NCBI RefSeq assembly: GCF_020151015.1
Contig: NZ_CP083746.1
Location: 1,455,001-1,519,000, forward strand
DNA length: 64,000 bases
Source: Pseudomonas sp. p1(2021b)
GTDB lineage: Bacteria > Pseudomonadota > Gammaproteobacteria > Pseudomonadales > Pseudomonadaceae
Reading direction: 5' to 3'
The notes beneath the pieces were generated by a model that saw nothing but the letters and a program-made list of their open reading frames with translations, was not told where the DNA came from and did not search any database. Below, in pieces: positions 28,879 through 39,655 of the stretch (positions are counted from its first letter, which is position 1; each line of letters starts with the position of its first letter). Both the position numbers and the translations under genes were made by a program.

Positions 28879-29433
28879 GTGGCATTTACCTGGGTTGATT
28901 GGGCGATCATCGCGATCATCGCCATTTCCTCATTGATCAGTCTCAAGCGCGGCTTCGTCAAGGAAGCCTTGTCCCTGCTCATCTGGATCGTCGCCGGTGC
29001 GGTCGCCTGGATGTTCGGCGGCTCCCTTTCGCAGTATCTTGAAAGCTATATCCAAACGCCCTCGGCCCGCATCATCGCCGGTTGCGCCATTCTTTTCGTC
29101 GCCACCCTGCTGGTGGGGGCCATGATCAACTTCCTCATCGGCGAGCTGATCCGCGTGACCGGGCTGTCCGGCACCGATCGTTTCCTCGGCATGGCGTTCG
29201 GCGCCGCGCGGGGGGCCTTGCTGGTGGTGGTGGCCATCGGGCTGTTGAGCCTGGGGCCGGTACAACAGGACCCGTGGTGGCAGGAATCGCGCCTGATCCC
29301 ACAGTTCCTCCTTGTCGCTGACTGGTCGAAGAACCTGATCCTGGGGTTCACCGGTCAGTGGATGTCCAGTGGAGTCAGCACACCCGCTGATCTTCCGTTC
29401 AAGGAACAGTTGCTGGGGCCCACCAGGCCCTGA
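28879..29433 (+). CDS. cvpA: CvpA family inner-membrane protein
   Basis: The 184-residue protein has four hydrophobic segments (about residues 5-22, 27-46, 62-90, 105-125) and the family opening WVDWAIIAIIAISSLISLKRGF with the R/K-G-F(V)KE motif after the first span. CvpA was first seen as needed for colicin V export; its actual role is probably envelope integrity. GTG at 28879 is the start that gives the conserved N-terminus. It precedes purF by 42 bp, as in most gamma-proteobacteria. Confidence 0.92.
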   Translation: MAFTWVDWAIIAIIAISSLISLKRGFVKEALSLLIWIVAGAVAWMFGGSLSQYLESYIQTPSARIIAGCAILFVATLLVGAMINFLIGELIRVTGLSGTDRFLGMAFGAARGALLVVVAIGLLSLGPVQQDPWWQESRLIPQFLLVADWSKNLILGFTGQWMSSGVSTPADLPFKEQLLGPTRP

Positions 29434-29475
29434 GCGCTTTTCAATCAAGTTTCATCAAAGTAGGGGTTGCGTCGC

Positions 29476-30981
29476 ATGTGTGGCATCGTCGGTATCGTCG
29501 GTAAGTCGAACGTCAATCAGGCGCTGTATGACGCGCTAACCGTGCTCCAGCACCGCGGCCAGGACGCTGCCGGTATCGTGACCAGCCACGACGGCCGGTT
29601 GTTCCTGCGCAAGGATAACGGCCTGGTGCGCGACGTCTTCCAGCAGCGCCACATGCAGCGCCTGGTCGGCCACATGGGTATCGGCCATGTCCGCTACCCG
29701 ACCGCGGGCAGCTCGACCTCGGCCGAGGCCCAGCCGTTCTACGTCAACTCGCCTTATGGCATCACCCTGGCGCACAACGGCAACCTGACCAACGTCGAGC
29801 AGCTGGCCAAGGAGATCTACGAGTCCGACCTGCGCCACGTCAACACCAACTCCGACTCGGAAGTGCTGCTGAACGTGTTCGCCCACGAGCTGGCCGTGCG
29901 CGGCAAGCTGCAGCCGACCGAGGAAGACGTGTTCGCCGCGGTTTCCCACGTGCACAGCCGCTGCGTCGGTGGCTACGCGGTGGTGGCGATGATCACCGGC
30001 TACGGCATCGTCGGCTTCCGTGACCCCAACGGCATCCGCCCGGTCGTGTTCGGCCAGCGCCATACCGACGAAGGCGTCGAGTACATGATCGCCTCGGAAA
30101 GCGTTGCCCTGGACGTGCTCGGCTTCACCCTGATCCGTGACCTGGCGCCGGGCGAAGCGGTGTACATCACCGAAGAGGGGCAGATGTTCACCAAGCAGTG
30201 CGCCAACAACCCGAAGCTGCAGCCGTGTATCTTCGAGCACGTCTACCTGGCCCGTCCGGACTCGATCATGGACGGCGTCTCGGTGTACAAGGCCCGCCTG
30301 CGCATGGGCGAGAAGCTGGCCGAGAAGATCCAGCGCGAGCGCCCGGACCATGACATCGACGTGGTCATCCCGATCCCGGACACCAGCCGCACGGCGGCCC
30401 TGGAGCTGGCCAACCACCTGGGCGTCAAGTTCCGCGAAGGCTTCGTCAAGAACCGCTATATCGGCCGTACTTTCATCATGCCCGGCCAGGCCGCGCGCAA
30501 GAAGTCGGTACGCCAGAAGCTCAATGCCATCGAGCTGGAATTCCGCGGCAAGAACGTGATGCTGGTGGACGATTCCATCGTGCGCGGCACCACCTGCAAG
30601 CAGATCATCCAGATGGCCCGCGAAGCCGGCGCCAAGAACGTCTACTTCTGCTCCGCGGCCCCCGCGGTGCGCTACCCCAACGTCTACGGCATCGACATGC
30701 CGAGCGCTCACGAACTGATCGCCCACAACCGTACCACCGAACAGGTGGCCGAGTTGATCGGCGCCGACTGGCTGGTCTACCAGGACCTGCCTGACCTGAT
30801 CGATTCGGTCGGTGGCGGCAAGATCAAGATCGAGCACTTCGATTGCGCGGTGTTCAACGGTGAATACGTCACCGGAGACATCGACGACGCCTACCTGGAG
30901 CGTATCGAGCAGTCGCGCAACGACGCGGCCAAGGCGAAGAACCAGGCCGTCAGCGCGATCATCGACCTCTACAACAACTGA
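29476..30981 (+). CDS. purF: Amidophosphoribosyltransferase
   Basis: First committed enzyme of purine synthesis: makes 5-phosphoribosylamine from PRPP and glutamine. The 501-residue protein begins MCGIVGIVG, and cleavage of Met exposes the Ntn glutaminase Cys. [10 protein letters not shown] and [10 protein letters not shown] are glutaminase motifs; the PRPP loop is [13 protein letters not shown] (~residue 360). The start is ATG 29476, because only this leaves Cys at position 2. metZ follows 15 bp later. Confidence 0.97.
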   Translation: MCGIVGIVGKSNVNQALYDALTVLQHRGQDAAGIVTSHDGRLFLRKDNGLVRDVFQQRHMQRLVGHMGIGHVRYPTAGSSTSAEAQPFYVNSPYGITLAHNGNLTNVEQLAKEIYESDLRHVNTNSDSEVLLNVFAHELAVRGKLQPTEEDVFAAVSHVHSRCVGGYAVVAMITGYGIVGFRDPNGIRPVVFGQRHTDEGVEYMIASESVALDVLGFTLIRDLAPGEAVYITEEGQMFTKQCANNPKLQPCIFEHVYLARPDSIMDGVSVYKARLRMGEKLAEKIQRERPDHDIDVVIPIPDTSRTAALELANHLGVKFREGFVKNRYIGRTFIMPGQAARKKSVRQKLNAIELEFRGKNVMLVDDSIVRGTTCKQIIQMAREAGAKNVYFCSAAPAVRYPNVYGIDMPSAHELIAHNRTTEQVAELIGADWLVYQDLPDLIDSVGGGKIKIEHFDCAVFNGEYVTGDIDDAYLERIEQSRNDAAKAKNQAVSAIIDLYNN

Positions 30982-30996
30982 TTTGGGAGCGACGGC

Positions 30997-32208
30997 ATGA
31001 CGGATCAATGGGATGCCGGTCGACTGGACAGTGACCTCGAGGGTGTCGGTTTCGACACCTTGGCGGTGCGCGCCGGTCAGCACCGTACACCGGAAGCCGA
31101 GCACAGCGAAGCGCTGTTCCTGACTTCCAGCTATGTCTTCCGCACGGCCGCCGACGCGGCTGCGCGTTTCGCCGGTGAAACGCCGGGCAATGTCTATTCG
31201 CGTTATACCAACCCGTCCGTGCGCGCCTTCGAGGAGCGCCTGGCGGCCATGGAGGGTGCCGAGCAGGCCGTGGGTACGTCCACCGGCATGTCGGCGATCC
31301 TGGCCGTGGTCATGTCGCTGTGCAGCGCAGGCGACCATGTGCTGGTGTCGCAGAGCGTGTTCGGCTCGACCATCAGCCTGTTCGAGAAGTACTTCAAGCG
31401 CTTCGGCGTTCAGGTCGACTACGTGCCACTGGTCGACATCGGCGGTTGGGAGAAGGCCATCAAGGCCAACACCAAGCTGCTGATCGTCGAGTCGCCGTCC
31501 AACCCGCTGGCCGAGCTGGTGGACATCACCGCCCTGGCCGAAGTCGCCCACGCCCGTGGCGCGCTGCTGGTGGTGGACAACTGCTTCAGCACGCCGGCCC
31601 TGCAACAGCCGCTCAAGCTCGGCGCGGACATCGTGTTCCACTCGGCGACCAAGTTCATCGACGGCCAGGGCCGTTGCATGGGCGGCGTGGTGGCCGGGCG
31701 CAGCGAGCACATGAAGGAAGTGGTGGGCTTCCTGCGTACCGCAGGCCCGACCCTCAGCCCGTTCAACGCCTGGATCTTCACCAAGGGCCTGGAGACGCTC
31801 AAGCTGCGCATGCGTGCGCATTGCCAGAGCGCCCAGGCGCTGGCCGAGTGGCTGGAGCAACAGGACGGCGTGGAGAAGGTCCACTACGCCGGCCTGCCGA
31901 GCCACCCGCAGCATGAGCTGGCCAAGCGCCAGATGAGCGGCTTCGGCGCGGTGGTGAGCTTCGAGGTCAAGGGCGGCAAGGAGGGCGCCTGGCGCTTCAT
32001 CGACGCCACCCGGGTGATCTCCATCACCACCAACCTGGGTGACAGCAAGACCACCATCGCCCACCCGGCCACCACCTCCCATGGGCGCCTGACGCCTCAG
32101 GAGCGTGAGGCCGCGGGTATCCGCGACAGCCTGATCCGCGTCGCCGTCGGCCTGGAAGACGTGGCCGACCTGCAAGCCGACCTGGCCCGCGGCTTGGCGG
32201 CGCTGTGA
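30997..32208 (+). CDS. metZ: O-succinylhomoserine sulfhydrylase
   Basis: PLP enzyme that makes homocysteine directly from O-succinylhomoserine and sulfide, the direct-sulfhydrylation route used by Pseudomonas in methionine synthesis. The 403-residue Cys/Met-metabolism family protein has [20 protein letters not shown], the PLP-binding lysine in [12 protein letters not shown] (~residue 220) and the conserved [19 protein letters not shown] segment. Cotranscribed with purF; the next gene begins inside its stop codon. Confidence 0.96.
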   Translation: MTDQWDAGRLDSDLEGVGFDTLAVRAGQHRTPEAEHSEALFLTSSYVFRTAADAAARFAGETPGNVYSRYTNPSVRAFEERLAAMEGAEQAVGTSTGMSAILAVVMSLCSAGDHVLVSQSVFGSTISLFEKYFKRFGVQVDYVPLVDIGGWEKAIKANTKLLIVESPSNPLAELVDITALAEVAHARGALLVVDNCFSTPALQQPLKLGADIVFHSATKFIDGQGRCMGGVVAGRSEHMKEVVGFLRTAGPTLSPFNAWIFTKGLETLKLRMRAHCQSAQALAEWLEQQDGVEKVHYAGLPSHPQHELAKRQMSGFGAVVSFEVKGGKEGAWRFIDATRVISITTNLGDSKTTIAHPATTSHGRLTPQEREAAGIRDSLIRVAVGLEDVADLQADLARGLAAL

Positions 32209-32978
32209 TCGACTGGAAGGGCGGCGAGCCCGGCCATAATGGCCGGGTGGCCTTGGTGACCGGTGCCGCCCGCGGCATCGGCCTGGGCATCGCCGCCTGG
32301 CTGATCTGCGAAGGCTGGCAGGTGGTACTGGGTGACCTGGACCGCCAACGGGGGGCCAAGGTAGCCAAGGCCCTGGGTGGCAACGCTTGGTTCGTGGCCA
32401 TGGATGTGGCTGACGAAGCCCAGGTCAGCGCGGGTGTTTCCGAGGTGCTGGGGCAGTTCGGTCGCCTGGATGCCCTGGTGTGCAACGCGGCCGTCGCCAA
32501 CCCGCACAACGAAACCCTCGAAAGCCTCTCCCTGGCCCAGTGGAACCGGACCTTGGCGGTGAATCTGAGTGGTCCGATGTTGCTGGCCAAGCATTGTGCG
32601 CCGTACCTGCGCGCCCATGGCGGGGCCATCGTCAACCTTGCCTCCACCCGTGCCCGGCAATCGGAGCCAGACACCGAAGCCTATGCGGCAAGCAAGGGCG
32701 GCCTGCTGGCCTTGACCCATGCGTTGGCCATGAGCCTGGGGCCGGAGATTCGCGTCAATGCCGTGAGCCCCGGCTGGATCGATGCCCGTGACCCGTCCGA
32801 GCGGCGCGCCGCCCCCTTGACCGACGCCGACCACGCGCAGCATCCGGCGGGCAGGGTAGGGACGGTGGAGGATGTCGCTGCCCTGGTGGCCTGGCTGTTG
32901 TCTCGTCAGGCAGGGTTCGTCACCGGGCAGGAATTCGTGGTCGATGGCGGGATGACCCGCAAGATGATCTACGCCTGA
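32205..32978 (+). CDS. Short-chain dehydrogenase/reductase
   Basis: A 257-residue classical SDR. Cofactor motif [11 protein letters not shown] (residues ~19-29), NAA motif (VCNAAVAN, ~93) and the catalytic S-Y-K set (NLASTRARQ Ser ~146, EAYAASKGG Tyr/Lys ~159/163). The start GTG at 32205 overlaps the metZ TGA, so it is translationally coupled to it. Substrate is unknown; the position at the end of the purF-metZ unit is, from memory, conserved in Pseudomonas. A strong terminator ends the unit. Confidence 0.9.
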   Translation: MIDWKGGEPGHNGRVALVTGAARGIGLGIAAWLICEGWQVVLGDLDRQRGAKVAKALGGNAWFVAMDVADEAQVSAGVSEVLGQFGRLDALVCNAAVANPHNETLESLSLAQWNRTLAVNLSGPMLLAKHCAPYLRAHGGAIVNLASTRARQSEPDTEAYAASKGGLLALTHALAMSLGPEIRVNAVSPGWIDARDPSERRAAPLTDADHAQHPAGRVGTVEDVAALVAWLLSRQAGFVTGQEFVVDGGMTRKMIYA

Positions 32979-33000
32979 GCGGCACGTCATAAGTTGCAGG

Positions 33001-33028
33001 AGGGGACCGTCAGGTCCCTTTTTACTTT
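33001..33028 (+). terminator. Rho-independent terminator of the cvpA-purF-metZ-SDR unit
   Basis: GGGACC-GTCA-GGTCCC stem (33003-33018) followed by TTTTTACTTTT. Confidence 0.9.
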
Positions 33029-33138
33029 TAGCCCCGCAGGCCAGTCCAATCGCCGGCAGCCAAGCAAAATACCTGAGCAAGGCCTCACTTTTCCCACCGT
33101 CGGTTTTGCCCTTTTTGAAAAAAAATTCAATGGGGCTA

Positions 33139-33167
33139 TTGACTTAGCTTCGGTACCTGCGTAAATT
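33139..33167 (+). promoter_or_regulatory. Sigma-70 promoter of the Val/Asp tRNA operon
   Basis: TTGACT (33139-33144), 17-bp spacer, TAAATT (33162-33167), then a GC-rich discriminator TCGCGGCC. Preceded by an A-rich tract (33115-33128) that may act as an UP element. Confidence 0.8.
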
Positions 33168-33208
33168 TCGCGGCCTCAGCGAAGCAAACGCAACAAGCAA
33201 CACCGCGA

Positions 33209-33284
33209 GGGTGATTAGCTCAGCCGGGAGAGCATCTGCCTTACAAGCAGAGGGTCGGCGGTTCGATCCCGTCATCACCCACCA
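33209..33284 (+). tRNA. tRNA-Val (anticodon TAC)
   Basis: 76-nt cloverleaf: acceptor GGGTGAT/ATCACCC, anticodon loop CTTACAA reading TAC, T-arm GGTTCGATCC, encoded CCA. First gene of the operon. Confidence 0.97.
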
Positions 33285-33362
33285 CTTCCTGAGATGTTCC
33301 TGACCCAGGATGCTTCGAAAGAAGGGTCCTAATTGAGAGGAACCGGACGCAAGTCCACATGC

Positions 33363-33439
33363 GCAGCGGTAGTTCAGTCGGTTAGAATACCGGCCTGTCA
33401 CGCCGGGGGTCGCGGGTTCGAGTCCCGTCCGCTGCGCCA
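33363..33439 (+). tRNA. tRNA-Asp (anticodon GTC), copy 1
   Basis: 77-nt cloverleaf: acceptor GCAGCGG/CCGCTGC, anticodon loop CTGTCAC reading GTC, T-arm GGTTCGAGTCC, encoded CCA. Confidence 0.97.
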
Positions 33440-33538
33440 CTTATTCTTCAGATGGGTGTTCATCACCGGTCTGGGGTCTGAAGGCCAAGAGCACTTCAGG
33501 CCGACCCAGTTTCAATCAGGCGCAAGCCTGAACGATAC

Positions 33539-33615
33539 GCAGCGGTAGTTCAGTCGGTTAGAATACCGGCCTGTCACGCCGGGGGTCGCGGGTTCGAGTC
33601 CCGTCCGCTGCGCCA
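33539..33615 (+). tRNA. tRNA-Asp (anticodon GTC), copy 2
   Basis: Identical to copy 1. Its upstream flank (CAGGCGCAAGCCTG then AACGATAC) is nearly the same as that of copy 3, showing recent tandem duplication. Confidence 0.97.
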
Positions 33616-33657
33616 TCTTCGCCTCGAGGCCCCTTGAACGCCTCGACGCAACAAACG

Positions 33658-33682
33658 AAGCGATCAGCGAATCGCTTTTTTT
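33658..33682 (+). terminator. Terminator-like hairpin between tRNA-Asp copies 2 and 3
   Basis: AAGCGAT-CAGCGA-ATCGCTT stem followed by a T-run. As in the Ala/Glu operon, a terminator lies inside the array before the last copy. Confidence 0.65.
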
Positions 33683-33756
33683 GTGCCTGCCTTGCGAGCG
33701 AGCGCTTCGTAAGGTCAGATCCTCAAGTTTCAACCAGGCGCAAGCCTGGGCGATAC

Positions 33757-33833
33757 GCAGCGGTAGTTCAGTCGGTTAGAATACCGGCCTGTCACGCCGG
33801 GGGTCGCGGGTTCGAGTCCCGTCCGCTGCGCCA
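33757..33833 (+). tRNA. tRNA-Asp (anticodon GTC), copy 3
   Basis: Identical to copies 1 and 2; last gene of the operon. Confidence 0.97.
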
Positions 33834-33872
33834 TCTTCGCCTCGAGGTCCCTTGAACACCTCGACGCCTACG

Positions 33873-33898
33873 AAAAAGCGACCCTCGGGTCGCTTTTT
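33873..33898 (+). terminator. Rho-independent terminator of the Val/Asp tRNA operon
   Basis: Perfect stem AAAAAGCGACC-CTCG-GGTCGCTTTTT with a T-tract. Confidence 0.92.
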
Positions 33899-34022
33899 CG
33901 TTTTCTGCACCCAGGCCGGCAGGCAATGATGAATTTTGCTCGATCAGGCCAGCGCCGCAGTTTCAGTGAGCGTTCTTGTGTTGCACAATACACACCGTTT
34001 GTCCTTTTCTCCGGAATCCAAG

Positions 34023-34862
34023 ATGTCCAGATCTTCCGTCTTCGGTGCGCTCGGGCTGGCCCTTGTGCTGGCGGGCGTGTCCGGTTGTTCCTCGAAAAAG
34101 CCCGCCATCTACGAGCACGAGAACTTCGATGACTCGGGCACCTTTTCGCGCAGCTTTCCGGTGAGCGAGGCGGGCTCCTGCGAGGCCGCCCGTCGTGCGC
34201 TGCTCAGCCAGGGTTACATCATCACCAGCAGCGGCCCCAACCAGATCGCGGGCAACAAGAGCTTCCAGCAGAACAGCGACAACCATCTGCAGATCAGCTT
34301 CAACGTTACCTGCGCACCGGACACCAATGACGAACAGCGTTCCACCATGTTCGCCAACGCCTTGCAGGACCGCTACGCCCTGAAAAAATCCAATACGTCG
34401 GCCAGCCTGGGGGTGGGGGTGCTGGGGTCGGTGTCCATGCCCATTGGTTCGAGCGACGATTCGATGGTCAAGGTGGCCAGCGAGACGGTCACTGCGCCGC
34501 AGTTCTATGAGCGCTACTTCGCGTTGGTGGAAAGCTACCTGCCCAAGCCGAAGAAGGTGGAGCAGGCCGAACCGAAGGTGGAAGCGCCCAAGCCCGCGCC
34601 TGAGCAACCGGCGCCTGCCCTGGGGTTGCCTGAGCAGGCGTCCACTGCCCAGCCGGCTCCGGCACCGGTTGCAGCCGACGCGCCGGCTCCTGCGCCTGTG
34701 GTCGAAACACCCGTCACAACGGCGCCTGCCAGCGAAGTACAGGCCGCTCCGGTCGTGGACGACAGCCAGGGTTCCCAACCCATCGCCCCGCCTGCCGAGC
34801 CTGCGCCGATCGAGGTGCAGCAAGAGGCGCCTGTGACCGAGGCGCCACCCGCGCCGTTGTAA
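34023..34862 (+). CDS. DUF2242 family lipoprotein
   Basis: The 279-residue protein has a lipoprotein signal peptide ending in the lipobox VSGC (cysteine at ~residue 22). A DUF2242-like domain follows (~25-175, FSRSFPVSEAGSCEAARRALLSQGY...), and then a long Pro/Ala/Glu/Val-rich low-complexity tail (~180-279) that could span the periplasm or cell wall. Residue +2 after the lipid Cys is Ser, so outer-membrane sorting is expected. The start is ATG 34023; the frame is open upstream but lacks a signal peptide there. No function is known to me. Confidence 0.85.
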   Translation: MSRSSVFGALGLALVLAGVSGCSSKKPAIYEHENFDDSGTFSRSFPVSEAGSCEAARRALLSQGYIITSSGPNQIAGNKSFQQNSDNHLQISFNVTCAPDTNDEQRSTMFANALQDRYALKKSNTSASLGVGVLGSVSMPIGSSDDSMVKVASETVTAPQFYERYFALVESYLPKPKKVEQAEPKVEAPKPAPEQPAPALGLPEQASTAQPAPAPVAADAPAPAPVVETPVTTAPASEVQAAPVVDDSQGSQPIAPPAEPAPIEVQQEAPVTEAPPAPL

Positions 34863-34868
34863 TTGGCC

Positions 34869-34995
34869 ATTCCTGTAGAGGCGGGTAGAGCTTCATTGGC
34901 CTTCGTGGGGGCGGGTTTTACCCGCGAACTCCGGCAAAGCCAGTGCCATGCAACGCGCCGTACGCTTCGCGGGTAAACCCGCTCCCACAGTGCTC
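34869..34995. repeat. Inverted REP pair with half unit
   Basis: The left unit 34904-34936 (GTGGGGGCGGGTTTTACCCG then CGAA) and the right unit 34964-34991 (CTTCGCGGGTAAACCCGCTC then CCACAG) are inverted. A degenerate half (CCTGTAGAGGCGGGTAGAGC) lies to the left. Confidence 0.8.
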
Positions 34996-35085
34996 ATCGT
35001 CTACCACGTTGTCATGATGCGTTCATCCAACGCGCTTAGCGTGGCGGCATGACCCGACCGATGAATGATTGACGAGGATGCAGCG

Positions 35086-35172
35086 ATGGACGATTACCAG
35101 GAAGAACTGCTCGAATTCCAGGCCTACGAATTGGACCCGATGGAGCCGGCAGACGACGCTACCGAGCTCTGA
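35086..35172 (+). CDS. 28-residue acidic microprotein
   Basis: A short ORF encodes 28 residues, rich in Glu/Asp (begins MDDYQEELLEFQAYELDPME, ends in DATEL). GAGGA at 35073-35077 lies 8 nt before the ATG, a good ribosome-binding site. I recall similar very short acidic proteins of this kind in Pseudomonas, but I cannot name a family. Its last 49 bp overlap the 3' end of the convergent AraC-family gene on the other strand. No membrane segment. Function unknown. Confidence 0.6.
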   Translation: MDDYQEELLEFQAYELDPMEPADDATEL

Positions 35173-36209
35173 CCTTCCCGCCGCTGGTTGCGGCGAAACG
35201 CGCCGGGCGTGATGCCGGTCCAGCGCTTGAATGCGCGCTGGAAGGCCTCGGCCGAGGCAAACCCCAGCAGATAGGCGATTTCGCCGAAGGCCAGCTGTGT
35301 ATCGCGGATATAGGTCTCGGCCAGGTCGCGGCGTGTGTCGTTGAGCAGGTTGCGAAAGCGTGTGCCTTCTTCAGCCAGCTTGCGCCGCAGCGTCCAGGTC
35401 GGCAGTTGCAGGTGGCGCGCCACCGCTTCCAGATCCGGTTCCTGGCCGCCATTGAGCAGGGGGCCCAGCAGGTGGGTGATGCGTTCACCCAGGCTGCGCA
35501 CGCGCGTGCGCTGGGCCAGCTCTGCTTCGCACAGCTGCAGTAGGTGGTGCCAGGTGCTGGGGCAATGCTGGGGGTTGGGCAGCTCGAGGGTCGCGCGGTC
35601 CAGCCGCAGCTGGTTGTTGACGGCTGCGAACTGCACCGGGTTCACGCACAGAGGCTGGTATTGCGCGGCATAGCTGGGCGCCTCGAACTCGATGTCCATC
35701 CGCTCGGCCTGTACCGGCGCGCCCGCCAGCTGCGACAGCTGCGCCAGCCAGCCGGCCAGCAGCGAATCGACCACGAAACGGTTGTAGGCGTTGTAGGGGC
35801 TGATCGAGTAGAAGCGCAGCCAGGCGCCCTGGCGGTCTTCGAGAAAGCTCGACTGGCCGCGGTAGTTGGCCGCGTACAAGGGTTCGAAGCGCAGCAGCGT
35901 GCGCGCGGCCTCGCCCAGGGTCGGAGCCTGGGCCGCCGTTATGCCCGCCAGCCCTGCCTGGGCCAGGCGACTCGCGCGGCCCATGCGCAGCCCCAGTGCC
36001 GGCTCGCCGCACAGTTCGATAGCGGCATGGCCCAAGTGCATGTAGCGCGGGATCGACAAACGTGCACCGGCCTCGGCCAGGCGGGAGGCGTCCAGGCCGT
36101 AGCGGCGCAGCAGGGGTGTCGGGTCGTGCCCCAGCTGCTCCAGCGCCTCGCCCAGGGGCTGGACGAAGCCTACCGAGAGGTCACCCAGGCGTACGCGTGG
36201 TCGGGCCAT
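35124..36209 (-). CDS. AraC-family transcriptional regulator (OruR/ArgR-like architecture)
   Basis: The 361-residue protein has an N-terminal ligand-binding domain of the Arabinose_bd/AraC_binding_2 type (~20-210) and a C-terminal AraC double HTH (~235-338; second helix pair AYLLGFASAEAFQRAFKRWTG, shown only in part as LLGFASAEAFQRAFK). An extra Ser/Gly-rich tail of ~20 residues follows the HTH and overlaps the microprotein gene on the other strand. It starts 3 bp after the degenerate nitrilase-fold gene on the same strand, so the two form an operon. Target and ligand unknown. Confidence 0.92.
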   Translation of the reverse strand: MARPRVRLGDLSVGFVQPLGEALEQLGHDPTPLLRRYGLDASRLAEAGARLSIPRYMHLGHAAIELCGEPALGLRMGRASRLAQAGLAGITAAQAPTLGEAARTLLRFEPLYAANYRGQSSFLEDRQGAWLRFYSISPYNAYNRFVVDSLLAGWLAQLSQLAGAPVQAERMDIEFEAPSYAAQYQPLCVNPVQFAAVNNQLRLDRATLELPNPQHCPSTWHHLLQLCEAELAQRTRVRSLGERITHLLGPLLNGGQEPDLEAVARHLQLPTWTLRRKLAEEGTRFRNLLNDTRRDLAETYIRDTQLAFGEIAYLLGFASAEAFQRAFKRWTGITPGAFRRNQRREGQSSVASSAGSIGSNS

Positions 36210-36212
36210 CGA

Positions 36213-37331
36213 TCACAGCCAGAGGTTGAGCAGGCGGGCACCCTGGCTGGGGTTGCCGGCCAGGTGCTGGCCTGCCTGGTTGGCAAAGCCCTGGCCGTCG
36301 CTGCCCTGCTCCCAGAACTGGCCGCGCAGGAACACGCTCAGGCTGGGCGTGCTGGCGTTGGCAGTCAGGGTCAGGCGCTGCCAGGCAGCCTGTTCATCGA
36401 CCTCGCCGCGCTGCAGTGGCAGTGCACTGGCGGCATCCTGGTGGCGATTGCCTCGCCAGGGAGCATTCCAGGTGTGCTTGCCGGTGAGAAACACCGGGTT
36501 GGCGATCAGCTCCACCGATTGGCGGGCCAACTGCTGGTAGTTTTCCGGGTACCAGCTGTCGCTGCCCACCAGCACGCCCAGGCGCCCGGCTGGAGTCTGG
36601 ATGACCTGCAACGGGTGCTGGCGGCCATCATGGATGTAGCGACGCACTTCGCTGTCGGGATACTGCTGGCGCTGCGGTTGGCCGAGCACGGTGCCGTCGG
36701 TGCCGAACACCAGGCTGCTGTTGAACAGCGGGCCGCTGCCAGGGTGCAGGATGCCGCGGTCTACGTACGGAGCGGGGAGCACGATGGAACCCGCCACCAG
36801 CGTTACACCGAATTCCTTGGCCAGGCCACCGAACAGTTGTTGATAGTCGCGGGCCATCTGCTCGGCTTTCATGCGCAGGTGGGCGTCGGCGCGGCGGTCG
36901 TCGCCCGTGGCGGTGAGCATGGCCAGGCCGTAGCGCAGTGGGTTGCTCAGCTCCAGCCACTGCCAGGCCTCCCGGCGCTGGGTCACCTGGTACAGCTCGT
37001 TCTTTTCGCCACGGGCCCACAGCCAGGTGCCGATGTGTTCGGGCAGCACCACCACGGTGCGCGGCCCTACCAGGCCCTGGGCGCGGGCTTGTTCCAGGTA
37101 AGCCGACAGCTTGCGGTGCAAGCGCTGCAGGTTCTGGTAGTCGCCTGGGTAGAGCAGGGGTTCGACCCCCAGCAGGTTGCCATGCTCGCCCGGCACGCCA
37201 TGGTTGAGCGCCAGCTCGATGCGCAGGTCGGACAGGTAGTGGCCCTCCGGGCGCTGCAAGGTCCAGAAACCGTAGCCGCAGAGCGCGGCGATCATTACCA
37301 GCGCCAGGGCGCTTGCCAGGAATTTTCGCAT
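36213..37331 (-). CDS. Membrane-anchored nitrilase-fold protein with degenerate catalytic triad
   Basis: A 372-residue protein with an N-terminal signal anchor (~residues 5-24, LASALALVMIAALCGYGFW) and a carbon-nitrogen hydrolase fold outside the membrane. The glutamate is kept (VVLPEHIGTW, ~95). The catalytic cysteine site, normally ICYDxxFPE, reads VGSDSWYPE (~255), with Gly/Ser in place of Cys. The lysine region reads GQPQRQQYP, with no Lys. It is therefore probably a pseudoenzyme, or a very divergent amidohydrolase. It is cotranscribed with the AraC-family gene. Alternative: the triad uses residues I cannot align by eye. Confidence 0.75.
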   Translation of the reverse strand: MRKFLASALALVMIAALCGYGFWTLQRPEGHYLSDLRIELALNHGVPGEHGNLLGVEPLLYPGDYQNLQRLHRKLSAYLEQARAQGLVGPRTVVVLPEHIGTWLWARGEKNELYQVTQRREAWQWLELSNPLRYGLAMLTATGDDRRADAHLRMKAEQMARDYQQLFGGLAKEFGVTLVAGSIVLPAPYVDRGILHPGSGPLFNSSLVFGTDGTVLGQPQRQQYPDSEVRRYIHDGRQHPLQVIQTPAGRLGVLVGSDSWYPENYQQLARQSVELIANPVFLTGKHTWNAPWRGNRHQDAASALPLQRGEVDEQAAWQRLTLTANASTPSLSVFLRGQFWEQGSDGQGFANQAGQHLAGNPSQGARLLNLWL

Positions 37332-37377
37332 GAGGCGGCCAGGGCACCTTCCTAATCAAGGGTGTCCTAGGGTAGAC

Positions 37378-37441
37378 CTGCTGTATAGCAGGATCAACAA
37401 GTTGTCACTTTCGATCATTGAGTGCGCTCAAACGCCTGTTT
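37378..37441. promoter_or_regulatory. Candidate PsrA-type site and palindrome upstream of fadH
   Basis: CAAAC-GCCT-GTTTA (37429-37442) matches the PsrA consensus (G/C)AAAC-N2-4-GTTT(G/C) except for the last base. PsrA is the Pseudomonas fatty-acid-responsive TetR repressor of beta-oxidation genes. A perfect palindrome CCTGCT-GTAT-AGCAGG (37378-37393) lies 35 bp upstream in the same divergent promoter region. Binding is inference. Confidence 0.4.
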
Positions 37442-37494
37442 AATGTCAGGGCCAGACAAACGACGGGGGCCTGCGAGGCGCCCGCATACCGTGA

Positions 37495-39555
<2,061 letters not shown>

Positions 39556-39571
39556 TCGATCTGCTGATCGC

Positions 39572-39619
39572 CGGGGGCGCTTTGCGCCCCTCTCGCGGGA
39601 CAAGCCCGCTCCTACAGGC
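39572..39619 (-). repeat. REP palindrome with small hairpin after fadH
   Basis: GGGGGCGCTTTGCGCCCCTC hairpin followed by a reverse REP unit (TCGCGGGACAAGCCCGCTCC then TACAGG). Confidence 0.8.
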
Positions 39620-39655
39620 CGGCGCTCCGGCCCAGGGTGCTGATACACTCGCCCG

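Noticed and set aside
29536..32175. 879-codon minus-strand frame over purF and metZ
   Set aside because: Same reason: low-complexity His/Val/Asp-rich translation opposite two certain genes.
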